Assembly (NCBI RefSeq): GCF_036226465.1
Contig: NZ_CP108476.1
Span: 8,122,001 to 8,186,000, forward strand
Length of the DNA: 64,000 nucleotides
Origin: Kitasatospora sp. NBC_01250
GTDB lineage: Bacteria; Actinomycetota; Actinomycetes; Streptomycetales; Streptomycetaceae
Direction: 5' to 3'
The notes beneath the pieces are model-generated. The model saw nothing but the letters and a program-made list of their open reading frames with translations. It was not told the origin of the DNA and did not search any database. Shown here in pieces: positions 1-8,487 of the stretch. Every line of letters starts with the position of its first letter. Position 1 is the stretch's first letter. The translations under genes and the position numbers were made by a program.

Positions 1-33
1 GACATGGGTTCTCGCTCTCGAATGGCCGACCGG

Positions 34-867
34 TCAGTCGCCGATGAAGGCGAGGAGTTCCTTGTTGACCTCGTCGGCGTGTGTCCAGATCAGCCCGTGG
101 GGGGCGCCCTCCAGTACCACCAGGCGGGCGCCCGCGATGCTCCGGGAGAGCGGGATCGCGGTCGAGCGCAGCGGCAGGGTGCGGTCCGCGTCGCCGTGGA
201 TGATCAGTACGGGGACGTCGATCCTGGGCAGGTCGGCGCGGAAGTCGGTGAGCCAGGCCGGGACGCAGTCCAGGGTGGCCTTGGCGGACGCGGCGACGCC
301 GACGTTCCAGCTGTACTGCACCACCTGGTCGCTCACCCGCTCGCCGCCGAGCACGTCCACGTTGTAGAAGTCGGCGAGGAAGCCCGCGAGGAAGGCCGGG
401 CGGTCGGCGCGGATGGCGCCCTGGATCTCCTCGAAGACGATGCCGTCCACGCCGTCGGGGTTGTCGTCGGTCTTCAGCAGGAACGGCGGGACGACGCCCA
501 GCATGACCGCCTTGGCGACGCGCTCGGATCCGTAGGCGCCGAGGTAGCGGGTGACCTCTCCGGTGCCCATGGAGAAGCCGACCAGGACGACGTCCCGCAG
601 GTCGAGGTGGGTCAGTACGGCATCGAGATCACCCGCGAAGGTGTCGTAGTCGTAGCCGGAGGCCGGCTTGTCGGAGGCACCGAACCCGCGGCGGTCGTAG
701 GTGATCACCCGGTTGCCGGCGGCGAGCAGCGCGGCCACCTGCTTCTCCCAGGACGCCCCGTTCAGCGGCCAGCCGTGGATGAGCACGACGGGCCGACCGG
801 AGCCGTGATCCTCGAAATACAGGTTGACGGGGTGGGAGTTCTCTTCGCCGACCGTGAGGAAGGGCAT
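34..867 (-). CDS. Alpha/beta hydrolase, non-heme chloroperoxidase-like
   Basis: The 277-residue product has a complete alpha/beta-hydrolase fold. The oxyanion region is HGWP near residue 31, the nucleophile elbow is GFSMGTGEV with Ser99, an Asp lies in HGDADRTLP (about 226-228), and the catalytic His is His257 in GAPHG. The SMGTGEV elbow and the length are typical of cofactor-free haloperoxidases/esterases. The natural substrate cannot be deduced. The ATG at 867 was chosen because AAGGA lies about 8 nt upstream; longer open frame has no family homology. It is divergent from the isochorismatase-like gene, so the 351-bp gap holds both promoters. It is probably a cytoplasmic esterase or perhydrolase. 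Confidence 0.88.
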   Translation of the reverse strand: MPFLTVGEENSHPVNLYFEDHGSGRPVVLIHGWPLNGASWEKQVAALLAAGNRVITYDRRGFGASDKPASGYDYDTFAGDLDAVLTHLDLRDVVLVGFSMGTGEVTRYLGAYGSERVAKAVMLGVVPPFLLKTDDNPDGVDGIVFEEIQGAIRADRPAFLAGFLADFYNVDVLGGERVSDQVVQYSWNVGVAASAKATLDCVPAWLTDFRADLPRIDVPVLIIHGDADRTLPLRSTAIPLSRSIAGARLVVLEGAPHGLIWTHADEVNKELLAFIGD

Positions 868-1218
868 GGGGCAGTCCTTGTCGTTCAGGCTGAACAGCGC
901 AAGCCGCACAGCTCGTTGAGCTCTGGCACGACTCAATCTAGGGAGGCGTCGAGCTGCGACTTCTCTCTGCACGCACCGGCTCTGACCTGTGCGGGCAGTG
1001 ACACCGCGAGCAGCGCTGGGACCGGTGGTGCAGGGGAGCCGAGTGCAGTGCGGGAACAGCCTTGGGCACAGTGGGAGAAGAGATGTTCGAGCGTCGCGGA
1101 TAGCGTCGTGGCTGTGCCGTCGTGTCCGCGGCACCGCTCGGGTTCCGAGCCTCCCAAGCCCTGCGACGTCCGCGCCGACGTCCCTGCGCCATACCCCCAT
1201 CCGAAAGTGAGTACAGCC
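868..1218. other. Intergenic region between divergent hydrolase genes
   Basis: This is a 351-bp non-coding gap between two divergent genes and should hold a promoter for each. For the minus gene a TAGATT -10-like hexamer lies near 936-941. On the plus side a TAGCGT hexamer occurs near 1100. A GAGCTCAACGAGCT near-palindrome lies around 915-930. I see no clear operator or RNA gene. Confidence 0.4.
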
Positions 1219-1881
1219 ATGGTCGACTTCGACTACGTGCACGCCGCCCCCAGCTCGGACCTGCTGACGCCGGACAACTCGATGATGCTCTTCGTCGATC
1301 ACCAGCCGCAGATGTTCTTCGGCACCGGCAGCGGCGACCGCTCGGCGATCATCAACGCCACCGTCGGCCTGGCCAAGGCCGCACGCGTCTTCGACGTCCC
1401 GGTGGTGCTGTCCACGGTGGCCGCCGAGTCCTTCTCCGGCCCGATCCTGCCGCAGCTGAAGGCGGTCTTCCCCGACCACGAGGTGGTCGACCGGACCTCG
1501 ATGAACGCCTGGGAGGACGCGGCCCTGGTCGAGGCGGTCAAGGCCACCGGGCGCAGCAAGATCATCCTTTCCGGCCTGTGGACCGAGGTCTGCCTGGTGC
1601 TGCCTGCCCTGTCGGCGCTGGACCAGGGCTACGAGGTGTACGTGGTCTCGGACGCCTCGGGCGGGGTCAGCCCGCTGGCCCACGAGCACGCCGTGCAGCG
1701 GATGACGGCGGCCGGTGCGGTGCCGGTGACCTGGGTGCAGGTGCTGCTGGAACTGCAGCGCGACTGGGCCCGCACCGAGACGTACCTGCCGGTCATGGAC
1801 GTGGTCAAGGAGCACGCCGGGGCCTACGGCCTGGGCGTCGTCTACGCGCAGACCATGATCAACGAGCATGCGGCCGGCTGA
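1219..1881 (+). CDS. Isochorismatase-family cysteine hydrolase (YcaC-like)
   Basis: The 220-residue protein has the Rossmann-like isochorismatase fold. The conserved Asp lies in LFVDHQ (Asp27) and the nucleophile Cys in GLWTEVC (Cys125), followed by VSDASGG, the usual strand near the active site. The usual catalytic Lys is not obvious by eye; Arg92 lies in its neighbourhood. The length and the cis-peptide strand match YcaC-type hydrolases of unknown substrate rather than true isochorismatase or nicotinamidase. The ATG at 1219 follows a weak GAAAGTGAG; the open frame upstream is antisense to the neighbouring hydrolase gene. It is 36 bp upstream of the DoxX gene and probably cotranscribed with it. 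Confidence 0.85.
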   Translation: MVDFDYVHAAPSSDLLTPDNSMMLFVDHQPQMFFGTGSGDRSAIINATVGLAKAARVFDVPVVLSTVAAESFSGPILPQLKAVFPDHEVVDRTSMNAWEDAALVEAVKATGRSKIILSGLWTEVCLVLPALSALDQGYEVYVVSDASGGVSPLAHEHAVQRMTAAGAVPVTWVQVLLELQRDWARTETYLPVMDVVKEHAGAYGLGVVYAQTMINEHAAG

Positions 1882-1917
1882 ACCGGCAACCAGGCACCCG
1901 AGAAAGAGAGTTCACCG

Positions 1918-2400
1918 GTGAACACAGGTCTCCTCCTGCTCCGACTGGTCGCCGGTCTGCTGGTCGCGGGTCATGGTGTGCAGAAGGTCAGCTTCCACCT
2001 GGGCGGTCGGGGGCTGGCCGGCGGCACCGCGGAGTTCCGTCAGGACGGCTTCCGTGGCGGGGTGTTCACGGCGCTCACCGCTGGGGGCAGCCAGATCGGG
2101 GCCGGTCTGCTGCTCGCGGCCGGCCTGCTCACGCCGCTGGCCGCCGCGGGGGCGATGGGTGTGATGACGGTCGCGCTGACCGTCAAGCGCCCGCACGGGC
2201 TATGGGTGCAGAACGACGGCTACGAGTACCCGCTCGTGCTGGTCGCGATCGGTGCCGCGCTGTCCGCAACGGGGCCCGGCGACTGGTCGCTCGACGCCCC
2301 GCTGGGTCTACTGCCCTGGCCCGCGTGGTGGCTGCCGCTGGCCATCCTGGCCGGCGTCGGCGGCGGCCTGGCCACCCGCCTTGCCCTGCACCGGCGTTGA
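1918..2400 (+). CDS. DoxX-family integral membrane protein
   Basis: The 160-residue hydrophobic protein has about four transmembrane helices and the DoxX signature (an N-terminal LRLVAGLLVAGHGVQKV helix, then GLLLAAGLLTPLAA). DoxX proteins sit in the cytoplasmic membrane; in other actinobacteria a DoxX partner works with superoxide dismutase and a sulfurtransferase in redox homeostasis. No such partner is seen here, so the role is open. Translation starts at GTG 1918, preceded by GAAAGAGAG. The gene follows the isochorismatase-like hydrolase by 36 bp and is closed by a strong hairpin at 2452-2484. Confidence 0.85.
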   Translation: MNTGLLLLRLVAGLLVAGHGVQKVSFHLGGRGLAGGTAEFRQDGFRGGVFTALTAGGSQIGAGLLLAAGLLTPLAAAGAMGVMTVALTVKRPHGLWVQNDGYEYPLVLVAIGAALSATGPGDWSLDAPLGLLPWPAWWLPLAILAGVGGGLATRLALHRR

Positions 2401-2451
2401 GACCCACTGCCGGGTAGTGGCCCTGCCGTGACGGCGGCGCAGACGCCGACG

Positions 2452-2484
2452 GCCCACTCCTGATCGAGGCGATCAGGAGTGGGC
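2452..2484. terminator. Strong hairpin terminator after doxX
   Basis: A perfect 15-bp inverted repeat (arms 2452-2466 and 2470-2484) with a 3-nt loop lies between the doxX stop and the convergent stress cassette. There is no U tract, which is common for actinobacterial terminators, and it could act in both directions. Confidence 0.75.
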
Positions 2485-2685
2485 TCACGGTTCGCCGATC
2501 AGGCGATGATCGGCACGAACCGGATGCCCCGGCCCAGTTCCCGCGCTCGACCTCACCCGGGCGCCGATCGCCGACAGTCGAGGGCGCGGCGTACTGCTGT
2601 TACCGGACACCGCCCCCGGACGATCGACCCCGAAAGATCGACCCCGGCCGAACCGGCGGAACTTCCGGCCCGGTGGATGTCCCGC

Positions 2686-3135
2686 TCAGATCAGCAGGTC
2701 GAAGAGCTCGAAGGCCTCGTCCCACTGGTCCGTGGAGGGGCGGCGGGTGTCGCGGGCGATGGTTTTGAGGGCGCGGGCGAGGGCGACGCTGAGGCCGCCG
2801 GCCAGGTCGGGCAGCCGCTGCTGGGTGTCCTCGGCGGCCTCCATGCCGAGGGCGGGGCGGGCTGCGAGCTGGTCGAGCAGCGGGCGCAGTTCTATGCCCT
2901 CCTCCAGCTTCCTGAAGGCGTGGATGCTCTCCTGCAGGCCTTTGGTGACGGGGAGGTCCTGCGGCTCGATGATGTCCCGCTCGTTGGCCTTGGCGTTGGC
3001 CGTGCCGATGAGGAAGAGGTCGTAGAGCTTGGCGTCCAGGAAGTCGTTGTAGCGCTTGAGGTCGTTCTTGTTGACGTCGAGGCCGGCGGCAGCGCGGAAG
3101 AAGCGCTCGAACTTGGAAACACCCATGACGGGCAT
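2686..3135 (-). CDS. DUF1931 histone-fold protein
   Basis: The 149-residue protein begins with GVSKFERFFRAAAGLDV and continues with NDLKRYNDF and ITKGLQ-like segments. This pattern is the DUF1931 family, for which an Aquifex structure shows two histone folds in one chain. The function in bacteria is not established; DNA or protein binding under stress is possible. The ATG at 3135 follows AAGGTG. It is the last gene of the minus-strand stress cassette, 37 bp after the flavoprotein stop, which links a histone-like protein to chaperones and redox enzymes. Confidence 0.82.
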   Translation of the reverse strand: MPVMGVSKFERFFRAAAGLDVNKNDLKRYNDFLDAKLYDLFLIGTANAKANERDIIEPQDLPVTKGLQESIHAFRKLEEGIELRPLLDQLAARPALGMEAAEDTQQRLPDLAGGLSVALARALKTIARDTRRPSTDQWDEAFELFDLLI

Positions 3136-3172
3136 GGCATTTCACCTTCTCGCGTCGATGGACGGGCTGAGG

Positions 3173-4849
3173 TCATGGAGTGGCGGGTGGTCTCACCTCC
3201 CCGAGGTGCTCGTGCGCCAGGCGGACGGCCATGGCGCCCTCGCCGACTGCGGAGGCCACCCGCTTGACCGAGCCGCTGCGGACGTCGCCGACGGCGAAGA
3301 CCCCCGGCAGGCCGGTCTCCAGGGCGAGTGGGGCGCGGGCCAGGGGCTTCCAGAGGTCCGCTGCCACCTGGTCCACATGCTGCCCGGTCGGAATGAAGCC
3401 GCGCCTGTCCAGGGTGACGGCGGCTGCGAGCCAGGCGGTGGCGGGGCGCGCGCCGATGAAGACGAACAGGGCGCGGGCCGCCAGCACCTGCTGCTCGCGG
3501 GTGCGGTTGTCCTGGACGACGAGGGCTTCGACCCGGTCCTCGCCGGTGACTTCTTGGACCTCGGTATGCAGTCGGACATGGATCCGGGGGTGCCGCTCGA
3601 TCCGGTCGATCAGATAGCGGGACATGCTGTGGCCCAGGTCTTCGCCGCGGACCAGCAGATGGACAGCGGGCGACTCGCGCGCCATGAACAGGGCTGCCTG
3701 GCCGGCGGAGTTGCCGCCGCCGACAACGGCCACCGCGTCAAGGCGGCAGGTCCGTGCCTCCCACAGGGTGGCGGCGTAGTGGACCCCGAGCCCCTCGAAC
3801 CGTTCGACGCCGGGGACGGTCAGTCGCCGGTAGCGAGCGCCGGTGGCCACCACCACGCTGTGGGCGGCGACCGTGCCGCCCTCGGTGAGCCGCACCACGT
3901 TGGCCCCGTCGCGCTGTTCGAGTCCGGCGGCCTCGGCGGGGACGTCGATCCGGGCGCCGAACCGGGTGGCCTGTACGACGGCGCGTTCGGCGAGCTCCAT
4001 GCCGGAGATCCCGGCAGGGAAACCGAGGTAGTTCTCGATCCGGGAGGACGTACCGGCCTGGCCGCCGGTCGCCACCGCGTCCAGGACGACGGTGGAGAGC
4101 CCCTCGGAGGCGCCGTACACCGCGGCGGCCAGGCCCCCAGGGCCGGCGCCGACCACGAGCAGGTCGCAGACGGCCTTCGCGGCGGTTCCGGTCCGCAGCC
4201 CGATCACCTGGGCGAGTTCGACGTTGGAGGGGTTGCGCAGCACCCGGTAGTCGTGCCACACAACGATCGGGGTCTCCTCCGGAGCGATCCCAAGACGCGT
4301 CAGCAGCGCCTCGGCGTGGGTGTCCTTCTCCACATCCGCCCAGCGGTGAGGGAGGCGGTTGCGGGCGGCGAACTCCAGCAGCCGCCGGGTGTCGGGGGAG
4401 AAGGCGGAGCCGATGATACGGAAGCCCGTCCCCGTGCCGGCCAGCATCGTGCGGCGCAGCAGGTACGCCCGCAGGATCACGTCGCCGAGCGCGGGTTCGC
4501 GGCTGAGCAGGTCGCGCAGAGCGGCCGAACCCACCGTCAGCACCTCGCCGGGTCTGTTCACCACTGCGCTGACGAAGGCGGTCTGGCCCTCCAGTACGCC
4601 GAGTTCGCCGAGGAAACTGTGCGGACCGTGCAACTGGATGACGTGCTGTGGGTCGTCCTGGCCTTCGACCACGGCCACCGTGCCGCTGAGGACGACGAAG
4701 AACTCCTCGCTGGGTTCGCCCGCCCGGAAGAGCTGTTCCCCCTCGCGGACTTGCCGTACCTGTCCGCACGGTCTCAGGATCGCTATCTGGTCGTCCGTCA
4801 GCTGCGGGTAGGCGCCGTGGACGTCGGCCGTCGGAGTCGGCATCGACAC
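3173..4849 (-). CDS. Thioredoxin reductase-like flavoprotein with N-terminal cyclic nucleotide-binding domain
   Basis: The 558-residue multidomain protein starts with a cNMP-binding domain (about 15-135; the phosphate-cassette region is FLGELGVLEGQTAFVSA). A short thioredoxin/glutaredoxin-like segment without a CxxC follows (about 143-215), then a TrxR-type FAD/NADPH module (GAGPGG at 234-239, NADPH-binding VVGGGNSAGQ, C-terminal FAVGDVR). The position of the TrxR redox motif reads GVHYAATLWEA, so the canonical CxxC is missing. It therefore probably does not reduce thioredoxin by the usual dithiol relay. GTG 4849 has GGGAG 6 nt upstream; ATG 4843 is an alternative. It lies 103 bp downstream of the thioredoxin gene in the stress cassette. 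Confidence 0.88.
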   Translation of the reverse strand: MSMPTPTADVHGAYPQLTDDQIAILRPCGQVRQVREGEQLFRAGEPSEEFFVVLSGTVAVVEGQDDPQHVIQLHGPHSFLGELGVLEGQTAFVSAVVNRPGEVLTVGSAALRDLLSREPALGDVILRAYLLRRTMLAGTGTGFRIIGSAFSPDTRRLLEFAARNRLPHRWADVEKDTHAEALLTRLGIAPEETPIVVWHDYRVLRNPSNVELAQVIGLRTGTAAKAVCDLLVVGAGPGGLAAAVYGASEGLSTVVLDAVATGGQAGTSSRIENYLGFPAGISGMELAERAVVQATRFGARIDVPAEAAGLEQRDGANVVRLTEGGTVAAHSVVVATGARYRRLTVPGVERFEGLGVHYAATLWEARTCRLDAVAVVGGGNSAGQAALFMARESPAVHLLVRGEDLGHSMSRYLIDRIERHPRIHVRLHTEVQEVTGEDRVEALVVQDNRTREQQVLAARALFVFIGARPATAWLAAAVTLDRRGFIPTGQHVDQVAADLWKPLARAPLALETGLPGVFAVGDVRSGSVKRVASAVGEGAMAVRLAHEHLGEVRPPATP

Positions 4850-4952
4850 GGTTCACTCCCTTCGTCGGAAACAGCGGCCGAGGTGGAAAGCAGCGGTGGA
4901 GGACAGCAGCGGAAGCATGTGCGGAAGCGGCAGGCTGGAGGAAGCGTGGTCA

Positions 4953-5483
4953 TCACGGCCTCCGGGAGGCGGGATCGGCCGGTCCGTGCGACGTCGACAG
5001 CGACTCGTCCACCCATCGGCGCAGCGCGTTCGCGGGCGCGGCGCCGGTCTGGCGGGCGATGGGCCTGCCGTGGTCGAGGATCAGCAGGGTGGGTACGGCT
5101 TGGACCTCGAACCGACGGGCCAGGGCGGGCGACGTGTCGATGTCGACCTTCACCAGCTTGATCCGGCCGGCCAGGTCCTTGGCGACCTGTTCGAGGGCCG
5201 GGCTCACCATGCGGCAGGGACCGCACCAGGTGGCCCAGAGGTCGACGAGCACCGGCAGGCTCGCCTGCTCGGCGACCTCCCCGAAGTCGGCGTCGCCCGC
5301 TTCGGCGATCCACGGCAGCGCAGCCCGGCAGTTCCCGCAGCGCGGGCTGCCCTGCGCCGCGGCGGGTACGCGATTGGTCCGGCCGCAGCTGGGGCAGGCG
5401 ACCGTCCGCACCGAGGTCTCGGCGCCGTCGGCGGTGTCGTCACGGCCGTCGCGGTCGGGGCGGCCTTGGGGAGAAGCGCTCAT
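4953..5483 (-). CDS. trxC: Thioredoxin with N-terminal zinc ribbon (TrxC/Trx2 type)
   Basis: The 176-residue protein carries an N-terminal zinc-ribbon pair (CPSCG near 31 and CGNC near 50) and a thioredoxin domain with the active site WATWCGPCRMV. The cis-proline region AVPTLLIL is intact. This is the TrxC (thioredoxin 2) layout, a cytoplasmic stress-linked disulfide reductase. The start ATG (5481-5483) overlaps the clpB stop codon, so translation is probably coupled to clpB. The GDADFGEVAE linker and a hydrophilic C-terminal tail are unremarkable. Confidence 0.92.
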   Translation of the reverse strand: MSASPQGRPDRDGRDDTADGAETSVRTVACPSCGRTNRVPAAAQGSPRCGNCRAALPWIAEAGDADFGEVAEQASLPVLVDLWATWCGPCRMVSPALEQVAKDLAGRIKLVKVDIDTSPALARRFEVQAVPTLLILDHGRPIARQTGAAPANALRRWVDESLSTSHGPADPASRRP

Positions 5484-8107
5484 CACGGATCCTGCGGCTC
5501 GTCCTGGAGGGTGACGGTCAGTTCGTCGTCCCTGGCGTCGACCAGGATGGTCACGCCGTCGCGTGCCTCTCCGCTGAGCAACGCGCGGCCGATCCTGGTC
5601 TCGACCTCGTGGGAGATGAAGCGGCGTAGCGGCCTGGCCCCGTAGACCGGGTCGTAGCCCTCGCTCGCGATCAGCCGGCGGCCCGGCTCGGTGAGGACGA
5701 GCGTGATGCGCTGCTCGGCGAGGCGGTCGCGCAGCTCGGCGAGGAGCAGATCGACGATGCGCTCGATCTGTGCGACGCCGAGCGGGTGGAAGAGGACGAT
5801 GTCGTCGACCCGGTTGAGGAATTCGGGGCGGAAATGGCTGCTGAGTTCGGTCATCACCAGCGCCCGCACCTCGGGCTTGATCTCGCCGGCCTGGGTGGCG
5901 TCCTGGAGCAGGTACTGGGAGCCGAGGTTCGAGGTCATGATGACGACGGTGTTGCGGAAGTCGACGGTACGACCCTGTGCATCGGTGATCCGGCCGTCGT
6001 CCAGCACCTGGAGCAGCGTGTTGAAGATGTCGGCGTGCGCCTTCTCGATCTCGTCGAACAGGACGACCGAGTACGGCTTGCGGCGTACCGCCTCGGTGAG
6101 CTGGCCGCCTTCCTCGTAGCCGACGTAGCCGGGGGGCGCGCCGACCAGGCGGCTGACGGTGTGCCGCTCCTGGTACTCGCTCATGTCGAGCCGGATCATG
6201 TTGGTCTCGCTGTCGAACAGTGCGGCGGCCAGCGTCTTGGCCAGCTCGGTCTTCCCGACGCCGGTGGGGCCGAGGAAGATGAACGAGCCGATCGGCCGGC
6301 GCGGGTCGCGCACGCCGGAGCGGGCCCGGATCACCGCGTCGGCGACGAGCTGGACCGCCTCGTCCTGCCCGACCACCCGCTCGCGCAGGATCTCGTCCAG
6401 CTTGAGCAGCTTCTGCCGCTCGCCCTCCTGGAGCCGGGTGACGGGGATGCCGGTCCACGCGGAGACGATCTCGGCGATCTCCTCGGCGGTGACCACCTCG
6501 CGCAGCAACCGGGTCTCGCCCTGCTTGGCGGCGAGCTGCTCCTCCTCGGCGGCCAGGCGGCGCTCCAGTTCGCTGATGGTTCCGTAGCGTAGTTGGGCGG
6601 CCCGGTTGAGGTCGTAGGCACGTTCGGCCTGTTCGGCTTCCTGCCGGGCGCGCTCCAGTTCCTGGCGCAGTTCCTGGACCTTGCGGATGGCCTGGCGCTC
6701 GGCCTCCCACTGGGCGTGCTTGGCGTCCACCTCGCCCCGCAGGTCGGCCAGTTCACGCCTCAGGTCCTCCAGGCGGGCTCGGCTGGCCGGGTCGGTCTCC
6801 TGGTCCAGCGCGGCCTCCTCGATCTCCAGCCGGGTGGCCCGGCGGGTGAGTTCGTCGAGTTCGGCGGGCATGGAGTCGATCTCGGTGCGCAGTCGCGCGC
6901 AGGCCTCGTCGACCAGGTCGATGGCCTTGTCCGGGAGGAAGCGGTCGCTGATGTAGCGGTGGCTGAGGGTGGCCGCGGCTACCAGCGCGCCGTCCTGGAT
7001 CTTGACGCCGTGGAAGACCTCCAGCCGCTCGCGGATGCCGCGCAGGATGGAGATCGCGTCCTCGACGGTCGGCTCGTCCACCAGCACGGTCTGGAAGCGG
7101 CGCTCCAGCGCGGCGTCGGACTCGATGTGCTTGCGGTACTCGTCCAGGGTGGTGGCGCCGATCATGTGCAGCTCACCGCGGGCCAGCATCGGTTTGAGCA
7201 TGTTGCCCGCGTCCATGGCACCCTCGGCCGCGCCGGCTCCGACGACGGTGTGCAGCTCGTCCACGAACAGCAGGATGCGGCCCTCGGCGCCCTTGACCTC
7301 GGACAGAACGGCCTTGAGGCGCTCCTCGAACTCGCCGCGGTATTTGGCTCCGGCCACCAGCGATCCCATGTCGAGCGAGAACACCGTCTTGTCCCGAAGC
7401 CCTTCGGGCACGTCGCCGCGCACGATCCGCTGGGCCAGGCCCTCCACGATGGCGGTCTTGCCGACGCCCGGTTCGCCGATCAGCACCGGGTTGTTCTTGG
7501 TCTTGCGGCTGAGGATCTGGATGACCCGGCGGATCTCCGCGTCCCGGCCGATCACCGGGTCCAGGCGGCCGGCGCGCGCCTCCACCACCAGGTCGCGGCC
7601 GTACTTCTCCAGGGCCTCGTACGCTTCCTCGGGATTGGCGGAGGTGACCCGCTGGTTCCCGCGCACCGTGGTGAGGGCGGCGAGGAAGGAGTCCTTGCTC
7701 ACGCGCTGTTCGCCGAGCCGACGGCCGGCCGCGGTGGTCGGTCCCTCGTCCACCAGGGCCAGCACCAGGTGCTCGGTGGAGACGTACTCGTCCTTGAGTC
7801 GCTTCGCCTCCTGTTCCGCGCTGTCCAGCAGCCGGGCCAGCCGCTGGGTCACCATCACCTGGCCCGGGGTGGCGCCCGGACCGGTCGTGCGCGGGCGCTT
7901 GGCGAGATCGGCCTCGACGGCGGCGCGCAGGGCGGCCGGGTCGGCGCCGGAATCGGCCAGTAGACGGGTCGTCAGGCCGTCCTGCTGATCGAGCAGGGCC
8001 AGCAGCAGGTGCTCCCCGTCGACCTCGGCCTGTCCCATCCGTACCGCGACGCTCTGCGCTTCCTGCAGTGCCTCCTGGGACTTCTGGGTGAGGCGGTTCA
8101 TGTCCAT
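5483..8107 (-). CDS. clpB: ClpB disaggregase (Hsp100 AAA+ chaperone)
   Basis: The 874-residue protein has every ClpB module: Clp_N repeats (about 1-145), AAA+ 1 with Walker A GEPGVGKTA, a coiled-coil middle domain rich in Glu/Arg (about 410-530), AAA+ 2 with Walker A GPTGVGKTE and the following IRLDMSEY, and a C-terminal small domain. It unfolds aggregates together with DnaK/DnaJ/GrpE, encoded immediately upstream. The start at 8107 is chosen from AAGGAG 8 nt upstream; an internal ATG at 8101 is possible. The 5' end overlaps the cbpM-like gene by 10 bp and the 3' end overlaps trxC. Confidence 0.96.
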   Translation of the reverse strand: MDMNRLTQKSQEALQEAQSVAVRMGQAEVDGEHLLLALLDQQDGLTTRLLADSGADPAALRAAVEADLAKRPRTTGPGATPGQVMVTQRLARLLDSAEQEAKRLKDEYVSTEHLVLALVDEGPTTAAGRRLGEQRVSKDSFLAALTTVRGNQRVTSANPEEAYEALEKYGRDLVVEARAGRLDPVIGRDAEIRRVIQILSRKTKNNPVLIGEPGVGKTAIVEGLAQRIVRGDVPEGLRDKTVFSLDMGSLVAGAKYRGEFEERLKAVLSEVKGAEGRILLFVDELHTVVGAGAAEGAMDAGNMLKPMLARGELHMIGATTLDEYRKHIESDAALERRFQTVLVDEPTVEDAISILRGIRERLEVFHGVKIQDGALVAAATLSHRYISDRFLPDKAIDLVDEACARLRTEIDSMPAELDELTRRATRLEIEEAALDQETDPASRARLEDLRRELADLRGEVDAKHAQWEAERQAIRKVQELRQELERARQEAEQAERAYDLNRAAQLRYGTISELERRLAAEEEQLAAKQGETRLLREVVTAEEIAEIVSAWTGIPVTRLQEGERQKLLKLDEILRERVVGQDEAVQLVADAVIRARSGVRDPRRPIGSFIFLGPTGVGKTELAKTLAAALFDSETNMIRLDMSEYQERHTVSRLVGAPPGYVGYEEGGQLTEAVRRKPYSVVLFDEIEKAHADIFNTLLQVLDDGRITDAQGRTVDFRNTVVIMTSNLGSQYLLQDATQAGEIKPEVRALVMTELSSHFRPEFLNRVDDIVLFHPLGVAQIERIVDLLLAELRDRLAEQRITLVLTEPGRRLIASEGYDPVYGARPLRRFISHEVETRIGRALLSGEARDGVTILVDARDDELTVTLQDEPQDP

Positions 8108-8487
8108 GTCGTCGACTCCTTGGCGGCTCGTTCGCTGCGCCGCAGTGCGGTCTCCAGACGTTCGATGCGGTCGAGCAGGTCCAGGACGACGCCGATGGCC
8201 GCGTAGTTGAGGTGCAGTCCGGCCCGCAGCCGCTGAACGCGGGCGATGGCCGATGGCGCGCCGCCCCGGAACCACATCCGGCCCCGGGCGTCACGCTCGG
8301 CGTCCACCAGGCCGAGGGCGACGAAGCGGCTGACGAGTTCGGGCGGCAGGCCGCTGCGGGAGGCCACGTCGGCCATGGGGAGCCGATAGGGGCTGGGGCT
8401 GGTCCGGTAGACCCGCACCAGGGGATAGGCAGCCCTGGCGCCGGCCTGTCCGGCGCCTGCGGCGGGAGAACGGCGTTCGGCTCTCAT
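8098..8487 (-). CDS. cbpM: MerR-like chaperone modulator (CbpM/HspR type)
   Basis: The 129-residue protein has a MerR-like winged helix in the middle (about 36-100; MADVASRSGLPPELVSRFV and GLVD) and a C-terminal helix (LLDRIERLETAL). It may be CbpM, which inhibits the CbpA J-protein, or an HspR-like repressor; its position between a CbpA-like gene and clpB fits both. Start and stop overlap both neighbours (ATGA with the J-protein stop), so it is translationally coupled. I found no HspR-type inverted repeat upstream of dnaK, which favours the modulator reading. Confidence 0.75.
   Translation of the reverse strand: MRAERRSPAAGAGQAGARAAYPLVRVYRTSPSPYRLPMADVASRSGLPPELVSRFVALGLVDAERDARGRMWFRGGAPSAIARVQRLRAGLHLNYAAIGVVLDLLDRIERLETALRRSERAAKESTTWT

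Noticed and set aside
4..1218. Long plus-strand frame across the chloroperoxidase-like gene
   Set aside because: It is the antisense of a clear alpha/beta hydrolase; only the part from 1219 has a recognisable fold.
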